From contig NZ_FNFF01000014.1 of the NCBI RefSeq assembly GCF_900100315.1, positions 124,001 through 188,000 of the forward strand: DNA of 64,000 nucleotides, given 5' to 3'. This DNA is from Streptomyces indicus. GTDB taxonomy: Bacteria > Actinomycetota > Actinomycetes > Streptomycetales > Streptomycetaceae. Made by a program: the position numbers and the translations under genes. How positions within the stretch are numbered: the stretch's first letter is position 1; each line of letters starts with the position of its first letter. The notes under the pieces were generated by a model. It was not told the DNA's origin and searched no databases. It saw only the letters and a list, made by a program, of their open reading frames with translations. Shown here piece after piece: positions 15,522 to 24,032 of this stretch.

Positions 15522-16622
15522 TCAGCCCTTGGCGAGCCGCTCCACCGCCGCCGCGACCCGCTCGTCCGTGGCCGTGAACGCCACGCGGACGAAGCGGTCG
15601 CCGGCCGGACCGTAGAACTCACCGGGCGCGACGAGGATGCCGAGCGAGGCGAGGTACGCCACCGTCTCCCAGCAGTTCTCGTCGCGGGTCGCCCACAGGT
15701 AGAGGCTGGCCTCGCTGTGCTCGATACGGAAGCCGTGCGCGAGCAGCGCCTCCCGCAGGGCCTCGCGCCGTGCCGCGTACCGGGCGCGCTGCTCGGCCAC
15801 GTGCGCGTCGTCGCCGAGCGCCACGGCGGCCGCAGCCTGCACGGGCGCGGCCGTCATCATCCCGCCGTGCTTGCGGATCTGGAGCAGGTCGTGGAGCAGG
15901 CCGCCGTCGCCCGCGAGGAACGCGAAGCGGTAACCGGCCAGGTTGGAGCGCTTGGAGAGCGAGTGCACGGCGATGAGGCCCTCGTACGAGCCGCCGCAGA
16001 CCTCCGGGTGCAGCACGCTCACCGGCTCGGCCTCCCAGCCGAGTTCCAGGTAGCACTCGTCGGAGACCACGAGCACCCCGTGCTCGCGCGCCCAGGCCAC
16101 GATCCGGATCAGCTCGTCCTTGGCGAGGACGCGACCGGTGGGGTTGGAGGGCGAGTTGAGCCACAGGAGCTTGAGGTGCGTGGGGTCGAGTTCCGTCGGG
16201 TCGTCGTACGCGACGTACTCCGCGCGGGCCAGGCGTGCGCCCACCTCGTACGTCGGGTACGCGAGCCGCGGGTACGCCACGACGTCGCCCGGGCCGAGGC
16301 CCAGCTGGGTGGGCAACCAGGCCACCAGCTCCTTGGAGCCGACGGTCGGCAGCACGTTGCGGTGGGTGAACCCGCGGGCGCCCAGGCGCCGTTCGCACCA
16401 GCCGACGAGCGCGTCGCGCAGCTCGGCCGTGCCCCAGACCGTCGGATAGCCCGGCGAGTCCGCCGCGGCCACGAGGGCTTTCTGGATCAGCTCGGGCACC
16501 GGGTCCACCGGGGTGCCGACCGACAGGTCGACGATGCCGTCCGCGTGCGCGGCGGCGGTGGCCTTGTACGGCTCGAGCTTGTCCCAGGGAAACACGGGCA
16601 GACGGTCGGAGACGGCGCTCAC
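15522..16622 (-). CDS. dapC: Succinyldiaminopimelate transaminase
   Basis: 366 aa fold-type I PLP aminotransferase. It makes N-succinyl-LL-diaminopimelate from the 2-amino-6-oxo precursor, upstream of DapE. The pyridine-binding stretch LWLNSPSNPTGRVL and the Schiff-base lysine motif SLSKRSNLAGYR are intact; DECYLELGWE supplies the conserved Asp and Tyr. The GTG start at 16622 follows GAGGAAGTG. The ferredoxin gene lies just upstream in the same direction, the classic actinobacterial fdxA/fdxC-dapC pair. The 139 bases between them hold a four-copy 16-bp repeat (16644-16707). Confidence 0.93.
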   Translation of the reverse strand: MSAVSDRLPVFPWDKLEPYKATAAAHADGIVDLSVGTPVDPVPELIQKALVAAADSPGYPTVWGTAELRDALVGWCERRLGARGFTHRNVLPTVGSKELVAWLPTQLGLGPGDVVAYPRLAYPTYEVGARLARAEYVAYDDPTELDPTHLKLLWLNSPSNPTGRVLAKDELIRIVAWAREHGVLVVSDECYLELGWEAEPVSVLHPEVCGGSYEGLIAVHSLSKRSNLAGYRFAFLAGDGGLLHDLLQIRKHGGMMTAAPVQAAAAVALGDDAHVAEQRARYAARREALREALLAHGFRIEHSEASLYLWATRDENCWETVAYLASLGILVAPGEFYGPAGDRFVRVAFTATDERVAAAVERLAKG

Positions 16623-16643
16623 GGTGTGCTCACTTCCTCGTAC

Positions 16644-16707
16644 GTACAGAAAACGCCTCGTACAGAAAACGCTTCGTACAAAAAACGCTTCGTACAGAAA
16701 ACGCCTC
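16644..16707 (-). repeat. Four tandem 16-bp iterons upstream of dapC
   Basis: Four head-to-tail copies of gtacagaaaacgcctc (units at 16644, 16660, 16676 and 16692) with only one or two changes each. The A-run in every unit stands out in this GC-rich chromosome. The array begins 22 bases upstream of the dapC start codon, so it is either in the leader or across the promoter. It could bind a regulator or be a slippage-prone satellite. Confidence 0.85.
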
Positions 16708-16761
16708 GGTCCCGTACGGCGGTCGTGCAGCCGTACGGGACCGTGGAGCGTTGCCTGCCGA

Positions 16762-17082
16762 CTACTGGTTCTGCGGCGGCAGCGCGGCGATGAACGGGTG
16801 GTCGCGCTCGATCAGGCCGAGCTTGCTGGCACCGCCCGGGGAGCCGAGCTCGTCGAAGAACTCGACGTTCGCCTTGTAGTAGTCCTTCCACTCCTCCGGA
16901 GTGTCGTCCTCGTAGAAGATCGCCTCGACCGGGCAGACCGGCTCGCAGGCGCCACAGTCGACGCACTCATCCGGGTGGATGTACAAGGACCGGGAGCCCT
17001 CGTAGATGCAGTCGACCGGGCACTCCTCGATGCACGCCTTGTCCTTGACGTCGACACAAGGCTGCGCGATGACGTAAGTCAC
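16762..17082 (-). CDS. fdxA: 7Fe ferredoxin (3Fe-4S and 4Fe-4S)
   Basis: 106 aa soluble electron carrier. GTG start at 17082 behind GAGGAGG. The cluster ligands are visible: Cys9, Cys17, Cys21 with Cys25 in the first half, and Cys40, Cys43, Cys46, Cys50 in CVDCGACEPVCP. The spacing C-x7-C-x3-CP in the first half is that of 7Fe actinobacterial ferredoxins, which carry one 3Fe-4S and one 4Fe-4S cluster. The long C-terminal helix (WKDYYKANVEFFDELGSPGG) is also typical. It is divergent from the GNAT gene and upstream of dapC. Partners, such as P450s or other oxidoreductases, are not in the window. Confidence 0.95.
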   Translation of the reverse strand: MTYVIAQPCVDVKDKACIEECPVDCIYEGSRSLYIHPDECVDCGACEPVCPVEAIFYEDDTPEEWKDYYKANVEFFDELGSPGGASKLGLIERDHPFIAALPPQNQ

Positions 17083-17222
17083 GCTGTCGTTCCTCCTCGA
17101 TAGGGCGCTGGCGGGCCTCTGTAGGCTCCGCCGCCTGGCGCGCGGGAGCGCGGCGTCGTCGATGCCCGCACCTAGTATCTCCGTTCCGGGGCATGATCCG
17201 AACAGGAGGGGCGGACTGAGCT

Positions 17223-18230
17223 GTGGAAATCATCGGTGGCGGACTTCTCGAAATCCGCATCAACCGCTCTGACGTGGGCAAACGGGTCTCCGTGCGCGCG
17301 CTGACCGAAGCCGGAACTGTCGGCGGGAAGTTCACCGACACGGTGGGGGTTCTCACATCCTGGAATGACGGTGTGCTGCTCGTCACACGCCGTGACGGCT
17401 CACCTGTCCGCATTCCGGAATCGCTGCTGGTCGCGGGCAAAGTCGTCCCCGCGGCTCCGGCCCGGCGGCGCGGACCCGCGGCCTCCTTCGAGGAGCTGGC
17501 GCGGGTGGCCGCGCGCAGCTGGCAGCCCGTCGAGAGCGGGACGCTCGGCGGCTGGGAGCTGCGGTTCGCGGACGGGTTCACGCGGCGGGCCAACTCGGTG
17601 CTCGCGCTCGGCGACCCCGGCATGCCGCTCGACGAGGCGCTGCCGCGCGTCCGGCAGTGGTACGCGGAGCGCGGGCTGCACGCGGACATCCAGACCGCCA
17701 CCGGTGCCGAGGGCACGCAGGAGCTGCTGTGCGCGGCCCTGGAGGAGCACGGGTGGGCCCCGCACACCCCGGCGCAGGTGTGGACCGGGGCGCTCGCACC
17801 GGTGGGCGACCTCGACGCCGACGCCTCGCGCGTGCACCTCGCGCGCAGCTGCGACGAGGAGTGGCTGAGCCGCTATCAGCGGTTCGGGCAGGGGTCTCCG
17901 GCGGTGCTCAAGGTGCTGCACAACGGGCCTTCGGTGTGGTTCGCGTCGGTGCCCGCCGAGGGCGGCGGGGCGCCCGCGGCGATCGGGCGCTGCGTGGTGG
18001 ACGGGCGGTGGGCCGGATTCATGGCGGTCGAGGTCGACCCCGCGTACCGGCGTCAGGGCCTGGCCACCGCCGTCATGACGGCGCTCGCGCGGCAGGCCCT
18101 GGACGAGGGGGCCTCGGCGGCCTGGCTCCAGGTGGAGTCGGGCAACACGGCCGCCCTGGCGATGTACGAGCGGATGGGCTTCGCGCCGCACCACCACTAC
18201 CACTTCCACCGCGCCCCGGATCCGGCCTGA
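17223..18230 (+). CDS. GNAT family N-acetyltransferase with SH3-like N-terminal domain
   Basis: 335 aa, GTG start behind AGGAGG. The first 80 residues are a small beta-barrel-like module (GKRVSVRALTEAGTVGGKFT and LTSWNDGVLLVTRRDGSPVR). The middle region is variable. The C-terminal GNAT domain has the acetyl-CoA pyrophosphate loop YRRQGLATAVMTAL followed by LQVESGNTAALAMYERMGF. The arrangement matches a family of streptomycete acetyltransferases beside ferredoxin genes. The next gene starts three bases after its stop, so they form an operon. The acceptor substrate is unknown. Confidence 0.85.
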   Translation: MEIIGGGLLEIRINRSDVGKRVSVRALTEAGTVGGKFTDTVGVLTSWNDGVLLVTRRDGSPVRIPESLLVAGKVVPAAPARRRGPAASFEELARVAARSWQPVESGTLGGWELRFADGFTRRANSVLALGDPGMPLDEALPRVRQWYAERGLHADIQTATGAEGTQELLCAALEEHGWAPHTPAQVWTGALAPVGDLDADASRVHLARSCDEEWLSRYQRFGQGSPAVLKVLHNGPSVWFASVPAEGGGAPAAIGRCVVDGRWAGFMAVEVDPAYRRQGLATAVMTALARQALDEGASAAWLQVESGNTAALAMYERMGFAPHHHYHFHRAPDPA

Positions 18231-18233
18231 GCG

Positions 18234-19061
18234 ATGAACACCCCCGACTGGCGTGCCCAGTTCGCCGAGGAGGCCAGGTCCGAGCGGCCGGACCTCGCGC
18301 TCCTGTGCCTGCTGATCGGCGCGGAGGCCGAGGGCGCGGCGGACTCCTCGGCGATCGACGCGGCGCAGGTCGAGCTGGACCGGCTCGCCGGCATGGTGCC
18401 GTACCGGCCGGGCGGGCCCGCCGCGTGGGCCCGTGCGGTCGGCGACCTGCTCGGTGAGCGCTGCGGGTTCCGCGGGGCGCCGGCGGACTACCAGCGCCTG
18501 GAGTCCTCGCTCCTGCACGAAGTGCTGCGCCGCAGGCGGGGGTTGCCGATCCTGCTTTCGGTGGTGTGGATGGAGGTGGCCCGCAGGGCCGGGGCGCCGG
18601 TGTACGGGGTCGCGCTGCCGGGGCACTTCACGGTCGGCTTCGGCGAGGTGGGCGAGGAGCCGCTGCTCGCCGACCCGTTCGACGGCGGACGGGTCCTGAG
18701 CACCACGGACGCCTCGCTGCTCGTGGCCGGGGCGACGGGAGCGCCGCTGGATCCGTCGATGCTGCGGCCCGCGTCCACGCTGGACATCGTGCTGCGGATC
18801 CTGAACAACATCCGCGCCTGGGCCGCGGCCCGCCCCGAGCAGTCCGGGGTGGCGCTGTGGGCGGTGGACCTGTCCCTGCTGCTGCCCTCGCACCCGGCAC
18901 GGCTGCGCTACGAGCGGGCTCAACTGCTGGTGCAGCGCGGTGAGTTCGTACGGGGTGCGGAGGAGCTGGAGCAGTACGCGGAGATCCTGGACGGGGTCGA
19001 GCGGGGCGCCGCCGATCTCGTACGGGGCGAGGCGCGGGCGGCCCGGGCGCGGCTCAACTAG
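18234..19061 (+). CDS. SirB1/transglutaminase-like family protein
   Basis: 275 aa. SirB1-type proteins combine a transglutaminase-like fold with a tetratricopeptide-type tail. Here RRRRGLPILLSVVWMEVARR and GVALPGHFTVGF form the typical N-terminal core. The canonical catalytic Cys is not obvious, as in most of this family. The tail (HPARLRYERAQLLVQRGEFV then GAEELEQYAEIL) has helical repeat character. It follows the GNAT gene by three bases and is probably co-translated. The cellular role is unknown. Confidence 0.82.
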   Translation: MNTPDWRAQFAEEARSERPDLALLCLLIGAEAEGAADSSAIDAAQVELDRLAGMVPYRPGGPAAWARAVGDLLGERCGFRGAPADYQRLESSLLHEVLRRRRGLPILLSVVWMEVARRAGAPVYGVALPGHFTVGFGEVGEEPLLADPFDGGRVLSTTDASLLVAGATGAPLDPSMLRPASTLDIVLRILNNIRAWAAARPEQSGVALWAVDLSLLLPSHPARLRYERAQLLVQRGEFVRGAEELEQYAEILDGVERGAADLVRGEARAARARLN

Positions 19062-19133
19062 GCCGGACGGCTCCAGGAGTCGGGCCGCCGCACGCGTCGG
19101 GCCGGCACCGCACGTGCGCCCGCGGGGCTGCGG

Positions 19134-19778
19134 TCACAGCCAGCCCTTGTCGCGGGCGATCCGTACCGCCTCGGCGCGGTTGCGGGCCGCGAGCTTCTGG
19201 ATGGCCGTGGACAGGTAGTTGCGGACCGTGCCCTGGGACAGGTGGAGGCGGGCGGCCAGTTCGGCGTTGGTGGCGCCGTCCGCCGCCTCGCGCAGCACGT
19301 CGCGCTCCCGGTCGGTGAGGGGGTCGGCGCCCTCCGCGAGTGCGGCTGCCGCGAGGGCCGGGTCGATGACCTTCTCGCCGGCGAGCACCTTGCGCACCGC
19401 CGCGGCGAGTTGGGCCGCGGGGGCGTCCTTGACCAGGAAGGCCGAGGCGCCCGACTCCATCGCGCGGCGCAGGTAGCCGGGGCGCCCGAAGGTCGTGAGG
19501 ATCACCAGCTTCAGGTCCGGGAACTCGACGTGCAGCAGCGCCGCGGCCTCCAGGCCGGTGGCGCCCGGCATCTCGATGTCCAGGAGGGCCACGTCCGGCG
19601 TGTGCGCCCGCACCGCGTCCACGACCTCGTCGCCGCGCGCCACCTGGGCGACCACCTCGATGTCGGGCTCCAGACCGAGCAGCGCGGCGAGGGCCTCGCG
19701 GACCATCGACTGGTCCTCGGCGAGCAGGACCCGGATCGGTGCGGGGGCGGAGGGGGAGGTGGGGTTGGAGGTGGTCAT
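19134..19778 (-). CDS. NarL/LuxR-type response regulator (DesR-like)
   Basis: 214 aa. The receiver domain has the acidic pocket LLAEDQ and phospho-acceptor Asp67 (ALLDIEMPG), with a conserved Lys in AFLVKD. The C-terminal GerE helix-turn-helix reads LTDRERDVLREAADGATNAE then LSQGTVRNYLS. It starts 14 bases after the stop of the histidine kinase gene and is its obvious partner. DesK/DesR-type pairs often respond to membrane or envelope state, but no target gene can be named here. Confidence 0.93.
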   Translation of the reverse strand: MTTSNPTSPSAPAPIRVLLAEDQSMVREALAALLGLEPDIEVVAQVARGDEVVDAVRAHTPDVALLDIEMPGATGLEAAALLHVEFPDLKLVILTTFGRPGYLRRAMESGASAFLVKDAPAAQLAAAVRKVLAGEKVIDPALAAAALAEGADPLTDRERDVLREAADGATNAELAARLHLSQGTVRNYLSTAIQKLAARNRAEAVRIARDKGWL

Positions 19779-19791
19779 GGGCGGGATCCTG

Positions 19792-21081
19792 TCATGTCCC
19801 GCCGTGCGTGGCCTGGTTCTCTTCCGCGGGTGGTGGTTCCCGGTCGTCCAGCGGTACGCGGGCCAGCAGGCGGAAGCCCTTGCGGACAGGCCCCGCGTCC
19901 AGCGTGCCGCCGACCGCGCGCAGGCGTTCCGCGAGGCCGGTCAGGCCGTTGCCCCGGGTTCCGTTCTCCCGGGTTCCGTTCTCCCGGGTTCCGTTGGCCG
20001 GGGTTCCATTGCCCAGGGTGCCGCCACTCGGCGTTCCGCCACCCCGGGTTCCGCTGGCGCCGCCCGTGCCGTCGTTCTCCACGACGAGCTCGCAGGACCT
20101 GCCGTCCAGGCCCTGGCGGACGACGAGGTCCACGGTGCAGCGGGACGCGTCCGCGTGGCGTACGACATTGGTGACCGCCTCGCGCAGCGCCCAGGCGAGG
20201 GCCTCCTCCGCGGCGGCCGGCAGGTCGGGCGCGGCGGCGGGCACCGTCGCCGTGATGCCGGCCGCGGTCAACGCCGTGCGCGCGCCCGCCAGTTCGCCCG
20301 GGAGCGTGGCGCGGCGGTAGCCCGTGACGGCCTCGCGCACGTCGGCCAGGGCCTGGCGGCTGACGCGCTCGATGTCGGCGACCTGCTCGGCGGCCTTCTC
20401 GGGGTGGCCGGGCAGCATCCGGCCCGCCAGCTCGCTCTTGAGCGTGATCAGCGACAGGGAGTGCCCGAGGAGGTCGTGCAGGTCCCGGGCCAGGCGCAGC
20501 CGTTCCTGGGTGGCGGCGAGTTCCGCGACCGTGGCGCGGGCCTCGCGCAGCTCGATCGTGGTGCGTACGAGCTGCCGTACGCCACACATCGCGAAGCCGA
20601 TCATCAGCGTCAACAGGCCGAGGGACGCGACCACTTCGCCGACCGGCTCGGTGCGCCTGCCGACGAGGACCATCGTGACCGTGACCAGCGGGATCGCCCA
20701 GCGCGCGTGCCGGAAGGGCAGGACCGCGCCCGCCGCCACGGAGACGTAGACGAACAGACCGAGCCAGCTGTCCCCGAGGCCGTACGCGAGCGTCGCGCCG
20801 AGCCCGTACAGGAAGAGCAGCGAGAGGCCGGGGACGAGCCAGGAGCCGATACGGGAGGTGAAGCGGAAGACCAGGGAGAGGTACACACCGACGAAGGCGG
20901 CCAGACCCAGCCAGCCCAGGGCCGTGGCGGCGGCGGTGTGGCGGCCGTCGGCCAGGTCCTTGACCGGGGCGGCCAGGAAGACCAGCCAGATGCCGATCCA
21001 CACCATCTTGGACAGGGCCACGCGGCGGCTCGTGGGCGGGCGGCCGATCGGGAGCTCGATGTCCTCGGTTCTCTCGCTCAT
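19792..21081 (-). CDS. DesK-type sensor histidine kinase with pentapeptide-repeat ATP lid
   Basis: 429 aa. About five to six membrane helices (residues about 27-170) precede a HisKA_3 dimerisation domain with phospho-acceptor His202 in RDLHDLLGHSL. The HATPase domain has the N box ALREAVTNVVRHA and the acidic VENDGTGG motif. Between this and the glycine-rich GNGLTGLAERLRAVGG box, where the ATP lid should be short, lie seven GT-x-x-N/G pentapeptides (residues 344-378). The two essential boxes remain, so activity is likely. The signal is unknown. It pairs with the response regulator downstream. Confidence 0.92.
   Translation of the reverse strand: MSERTEDIELPIGRPPTSRRVALSKMVWIGIWLVFLAAPVKDLADGRHTAAATALGWLGLAAFVGVYLSLVFRFTSRIGSWLVPGLSLLFLYGLGATLAYGLGDSWLGLFVYVSVAAGAVLPFRHARWAIPLVTVTMVLVGRRTEPVGEVVASLGLLTLMIGFAMCGVRQLVRTTIELREARATVAELAATQERLRLARDLHDLLGHSLSLITLKSELAGRMLPGHPEKAAEQVADIERVSRQALADVREAVTGYRRATLPGELAGARTALTAAGITATVPAAAPDLPAAAEEALAWALREAVTNVVRHADASRCTVDLVVRQGLDGRSCELVVENDGTGGASGTRGGGTPSGGTLGNGTPANGTRENGTRENGTRGNGLTGLAERLRAVGGTLDAGPVRKGFRLLARVPLDDREPPPAEENQATHGGT
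19948..20052 (-). repeat. Seven 15-bp repeats coding GTxxN pentapeptides in the kinase
   Basis: 105 bp of tandem 15-bp units, the most exact two being gggttccgttctccc. They encode the series GTRGG, GTPSG, GTLGN, GTPAN, GTREN, GTREN, GTRGN inside the HATPase domain. Each unit is in frame, so copy-number change preserves the protein. Confidence 0.85.
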
Positions 21082-21151
21082 GGAAAGGAATCATCGCCCG
21101 GCCCGCGCACGCCCCGGGCGACGGGTCCCGCGCACCTCAAGCAAACGCCGT

Positions 21152-21185
21152 GGACGCCCGGCACGACGGGTCGTGCCGGGCGTCC
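21152..21185 (-). terminator. Terminator after the peptidoglycan-binding-domain gene
   Basis: A perfect 16-bp inverted repeat (21152-21167 and 21170-21185) with nearly no spacer lies 33 bases past the stop of the leftward gene at 21218 and ahead of the kinase gene. Confidence 0.85.
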
Positions 21186-21217
21186 GGAGTCGGTTCGGGA
21201 ACGTGAACCGGAAGGGA

Positions 21218-23350
21218 TCAGCTGGGGTTCGTCTCGATGGTCACGATCCGCTCCGCCGCCGTCTTGCCGCGCAGCGCCTGACGCACCGCGCCGATCACGT
21301 CCTGCTCGGTGACGGCGGTCTTCTCTCCGGTGCCGCGCGTGATCATGACCCCGTCGAAGGTCGAGCCGTAGAGCTCCTTGAGCGCCGCGGGGTCGTACTT
21401 CTCGGTGAGCTGGCCGTCCGGCGTGGAGACCACCCGGACGAACTTGTAGATCGACTTCTCCGGCGAGAACTGGACGAACTCCCCGGACTCCGCCCGTACC
21501 GTGATCATCCCGGACATCGCCGGAGTGGCGAACTCCTTCATCATCCGGTCGACTTCGGCCTTGGTCACCTTGGGCTCGGCCGTGACCACCGGCAGTTCGA
21601 CGGCCTCGCTCCGGCCCGTCTCGAGCTGTCGGCGGTACGCCGCCTCTATGGCCGCGACCGAGCCCTGCGGGTTGATCCGCTTGCCTTCCTTGCCGTACAC
21701 CGGCGTGGCCTTGCCCGGGGACAGCGTGATCCCGCCCTCGCCCGAGGAGGTGGCACCCGAGATGCGCTCCAGGGCGTCCGTGAGCTTCTCCTCGTCGACC
21801 GGCAGCTCGGCCTCGACCACACGCTCGCCGCCGAACAGCGAACCGATCACGGACACCGGGTTGTAGTCGCTGCCGGCCGCCTCGCGCACCGTGGCCTGGG
21901 TGTCGAGCGAGAGGCCCGCCTGCTCGGGTTCGAGCGCGGCCTTCTTGCCGTCCACGGTGAGCTGCAACGGCTCGGTGGTGCGCTTGCCGAGTGCGGCGTC
22001 CAGCTTCTTGACGGCCTCGTCACGCGTGCCGCCGCCGATGTCCACGCCGAGCACCGTGGTGCCCTTGGGGACGTCGGAGTGGTTCATGAGCAGGCCCGCG
22101 CCGTACGCGATGCCGAACAGGCCGATGACTCCACCGGCCGCGAGGACCAGTTTGTTGCGGCCCTTCTTCGCGGGACGCGCGGTGGTAGCGGGCCGGGCCG
22201 GCTGCGGCGAGATCTGCACCGGCGCCGCGCCGTCACCGGCGGGCGGTCCCTGCGGTGCGAACGGGCTCGGAGGGGCGCCCTGCCCCGGCGGCACCACGGG
22301 GATGCCGCTGGTCAGAGTGTCGCCGGAGACCTGTCCGGGCGCGGGCGAAGGCGTCGGGCCGGGGGCCGGTGCGGGCTTCTGCGGGGTGAGGACGGCGGTG
22401 TCGTCGCTCATCCGCGGCGGCTCGGGGCCCTCCTGGAGGAAGGAGGGGCCGGGCTGCTGCACCGGGTCCGGCGTACGGCCGGCGGGGGCTGCGGGAGCGC
22501 CCTGCTGGCGGAAGGCGGCCGGCGGCGGCGCGCCCGCGCCGGTCGCGGGGCCGGTGGTGGGTCCGGCCGGTCCGGAAGGAGCCGGCGGCGGGGTCATCGG
22601 ACCCGTGCCGTTCGGCCCGCCGAGCGGCCCGCTGCCGCCCGGACGCCCCGCGGGCCCGCGGCCGGGCGCGCCGGCCGGGCCCGAAGGCGAACTCGTGGGC
22701 GCGGTGGGGCCGGTGGCGCCGCCGCCGAGGTCGCTCAGCGCGCTCTTCGGCGGAGCGGGCCGCTGTCCGGGCTCCTGCTTGGCGCCGCCACGGTACGGAA
22801 GGTCGCCGCGCGGCGGCGTACCGCCCGCGGGCGTCCGGCCGCCGCCCGGCGCGGAGGCTCCGCCCTGGCCGGCCGAAGCACCCGAGGCGCCGGAAGCACC
22901 CGCAGCGGAGGACGCCGCCGCGGGCTTGCGCGGGGCGAACCAGTCGCTCGTCTTCTCCTCGCCCGCGCCCTTGCCGTCACCGGACGCGGCCGGCTCCTGC
23001 GGGGCGGGCTCGGGTGCGGGCGCCGCGTGCGCCTTGGGCACGCCGGGGATGTCCTGGCCCGCGGAGCCGCCCGCGCCGCCCCCGGAACCGCCCGCGTCCT
23101 CACCGACGGGCTTGCGCACGACGACGGGCGGGATGGGGCGCGAACCGGGGATGTTGATCCGGATGCGGGTGGTCAGCGTGGTCTGCGTCTCGGGCTCGTC
23201 GGCCGGCGGCTCGACCGGCTCCATGCGGTCGGCGTCCAGACCCGCGTCCGGTCCGCCGGCCGGGGTCCCGTACGGCGGCGTGCCCGAGGGGTAGGCGGCA
23301 CCTCCGCGCCCCTGGGGCCCGGAGGACGGACTGTCAGTTTCTCGACTCAA
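21218..23350 (-). CDS. Membrane protein with peptidoglycan-binding domains (PG_binding_4, VanW-related)
   Basis: 710 aa. The start is a TTG at 23350 with GGGAG before it; no better start exists. Residues 1 to about 395 are a very Pro/Gly/Ala-rich cytoplasmic region. A single transmembrane segment at about 400-421 (LVLAAGGVIGLFGIAYGAGL) leads to an extracellular part with two copies of a domain around GTTVLGVDIGGGTRDEAVKK and later PVDEEKLTDALERI, the pattern seen before VanW domains. The VanW domain itself is absent; the protein ends in RIVTIETNPS. It likely binds the wall or lipid-linked precursors. Low complexity makes the N-terminal half hard to align. Confidence 0.8.
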   Translation of the reverse strand: MSRETDSPSSGPQGRGGAAYPSGTPPYGTPAGGPDAGLDADRMEPVEPPADEPETQTTLTTRIRINIPGSRPIPPVVVRKPVGEDAGGSGGGAGGSAGQDIPGVPKAHAAPAPEPAPQEPAASGDGKGAGEEKTSDWFAPRKPAAASSAAGASGASGASAGQGGASAPGGGRTPAGGTPPRGDLPYRGGAKQEPGQRPAPPKSALSDLGGGATGPTAPTSSPSGPAGAPGRGPAGRPGGSGPLGGPNGTGPMTPPPAPSGPAGPTTGPATGAGAPPPAAFRQQGAPAAPAGRTPDPVQQPGPSFLQEGPEPPRMSDDTAVLTPQKPAPAPGPTPSPAPGQVSGDTLTSGIPVVPPGQGAPPSPFAPQGPPAGDGAAPVQISPQPARPATTARPAKKGRNKLVLAAGGVIGLFGIAYGAGLLMNHSDVPKGTTVLGVDIGGGTRDEAVKKLDAALGKRTTEPLQLTVDGKKAALEPEQAGLSLDTQATVREAAGSDYNPVSVIGSLFGGERVVEAELPVDEEKLTDALERISGATSSGEGGITLSPGKATPVYGKEGKRINPQGSVAAIEAAYRRQLETGRSEAVELPVVTAEPKVTKAEVDRMMKEFATPAMSGMITVRAESGEFVQFSPEKSIYKFVRVVSTPDGQLTEKYDPAALKELYGSTFDGVMITRGTGEKTAVTEQDVIGAVRQALRGKTAAERIVTIETNPS

Positions 23351-23567
23351 GGCAGGTTCTCCCGATCGGCTTCACCGCTCGGCCTTCGTCTCGCAGAGCC
23401 TCTGTACGACGTGCTGAGACTGTGATGGGGCCCGGTTTTCCCGAGTCCCGTTCTGCAAACGACCGTGTGTGGACGGCCCGGCGGCGCGCACCACCATACT
23501 GGCCGCGCCCGGCACGCATCCTGTGACCGTCTTCAAACGCGGACGGCCAGGCGGTGTAAGTGGTACG

Positions 23568-24032
23568 TCACTTGGCAAGTCGGGCGGCAAGGCCGCCTGG
23601 TTGCGAGGGGGCGCCGAGCGTGGCACACATCACAGCAACTGCCATACCACCGAGGAGATAGAGGTACGAGCTCACCCCGGTGCCGAACACGAAGTCGCCC
23701 TCGGGCCGGGTGGTGGTGAGGAACAGGACGGTGAGCAGCCAGCCCGCGCAGGGCGCGTAGGCCCCGGCCCGTGCGCCGAGTGCCCGCGCACCGCCGTAGA
23801 ACACCCCGGCCGCACCGAGCAGCGCGAGGAGCAACCCGGCCGGGAACCAGGCGGCTTGGAGCAGTGCGCCCGCGACCCCGGCCAGGACGCCGAGGATCAC
23901 GAGGACCACGTAGACCAGGACGCGTACGCCCGTGGGGAGCGGCTTCACCGGCTCCTGCGCCGGCCGCTCCGGTCCGGAACGGTCCGCTTTGGGGCCACTT
24001 GTCGCCCGGGCCGGCTTCGGGGTGCTGCTCAT
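23568..24032 (-). CDS. Small integral membrane protein (DUF6113-type)
   Basis: 154 aa. A charged, Pro-rich N terminus of about 35 residues precedes four predicted membrane helices (starting GVRVLVYVVLVILGVLAGVA). The ATG overlaps the mshB stop by four bases (ATGA), so it is coupled to mshB. The same pairing is common in Streptomyces. No catalytic motif is visible. A role linked to mycothiol is possible only by association. The 217-bp gap beyond it (23351-23567) shows no gene. Confidence 0.82.
   Translation of the reverse strand: MSSTPKPARATSGPKADRSGPERPAQEPVKPLPTGVRVLVYVVLVILGVLAGVAGALLQAAWFPAGLLLALLGAAGVFYGGARALGARAGAYAPCAGWLLTVLFLTTTRPEGDFVFGTGVSSYLYLLGGMAVAVMCATLGAPSQPGGLAARLAK

Noticed and set aside
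16644..16707. CRISPR array
   Set aside because: The units are contiguous without spacers, only 16 bp long, and no cas gene is nearby.
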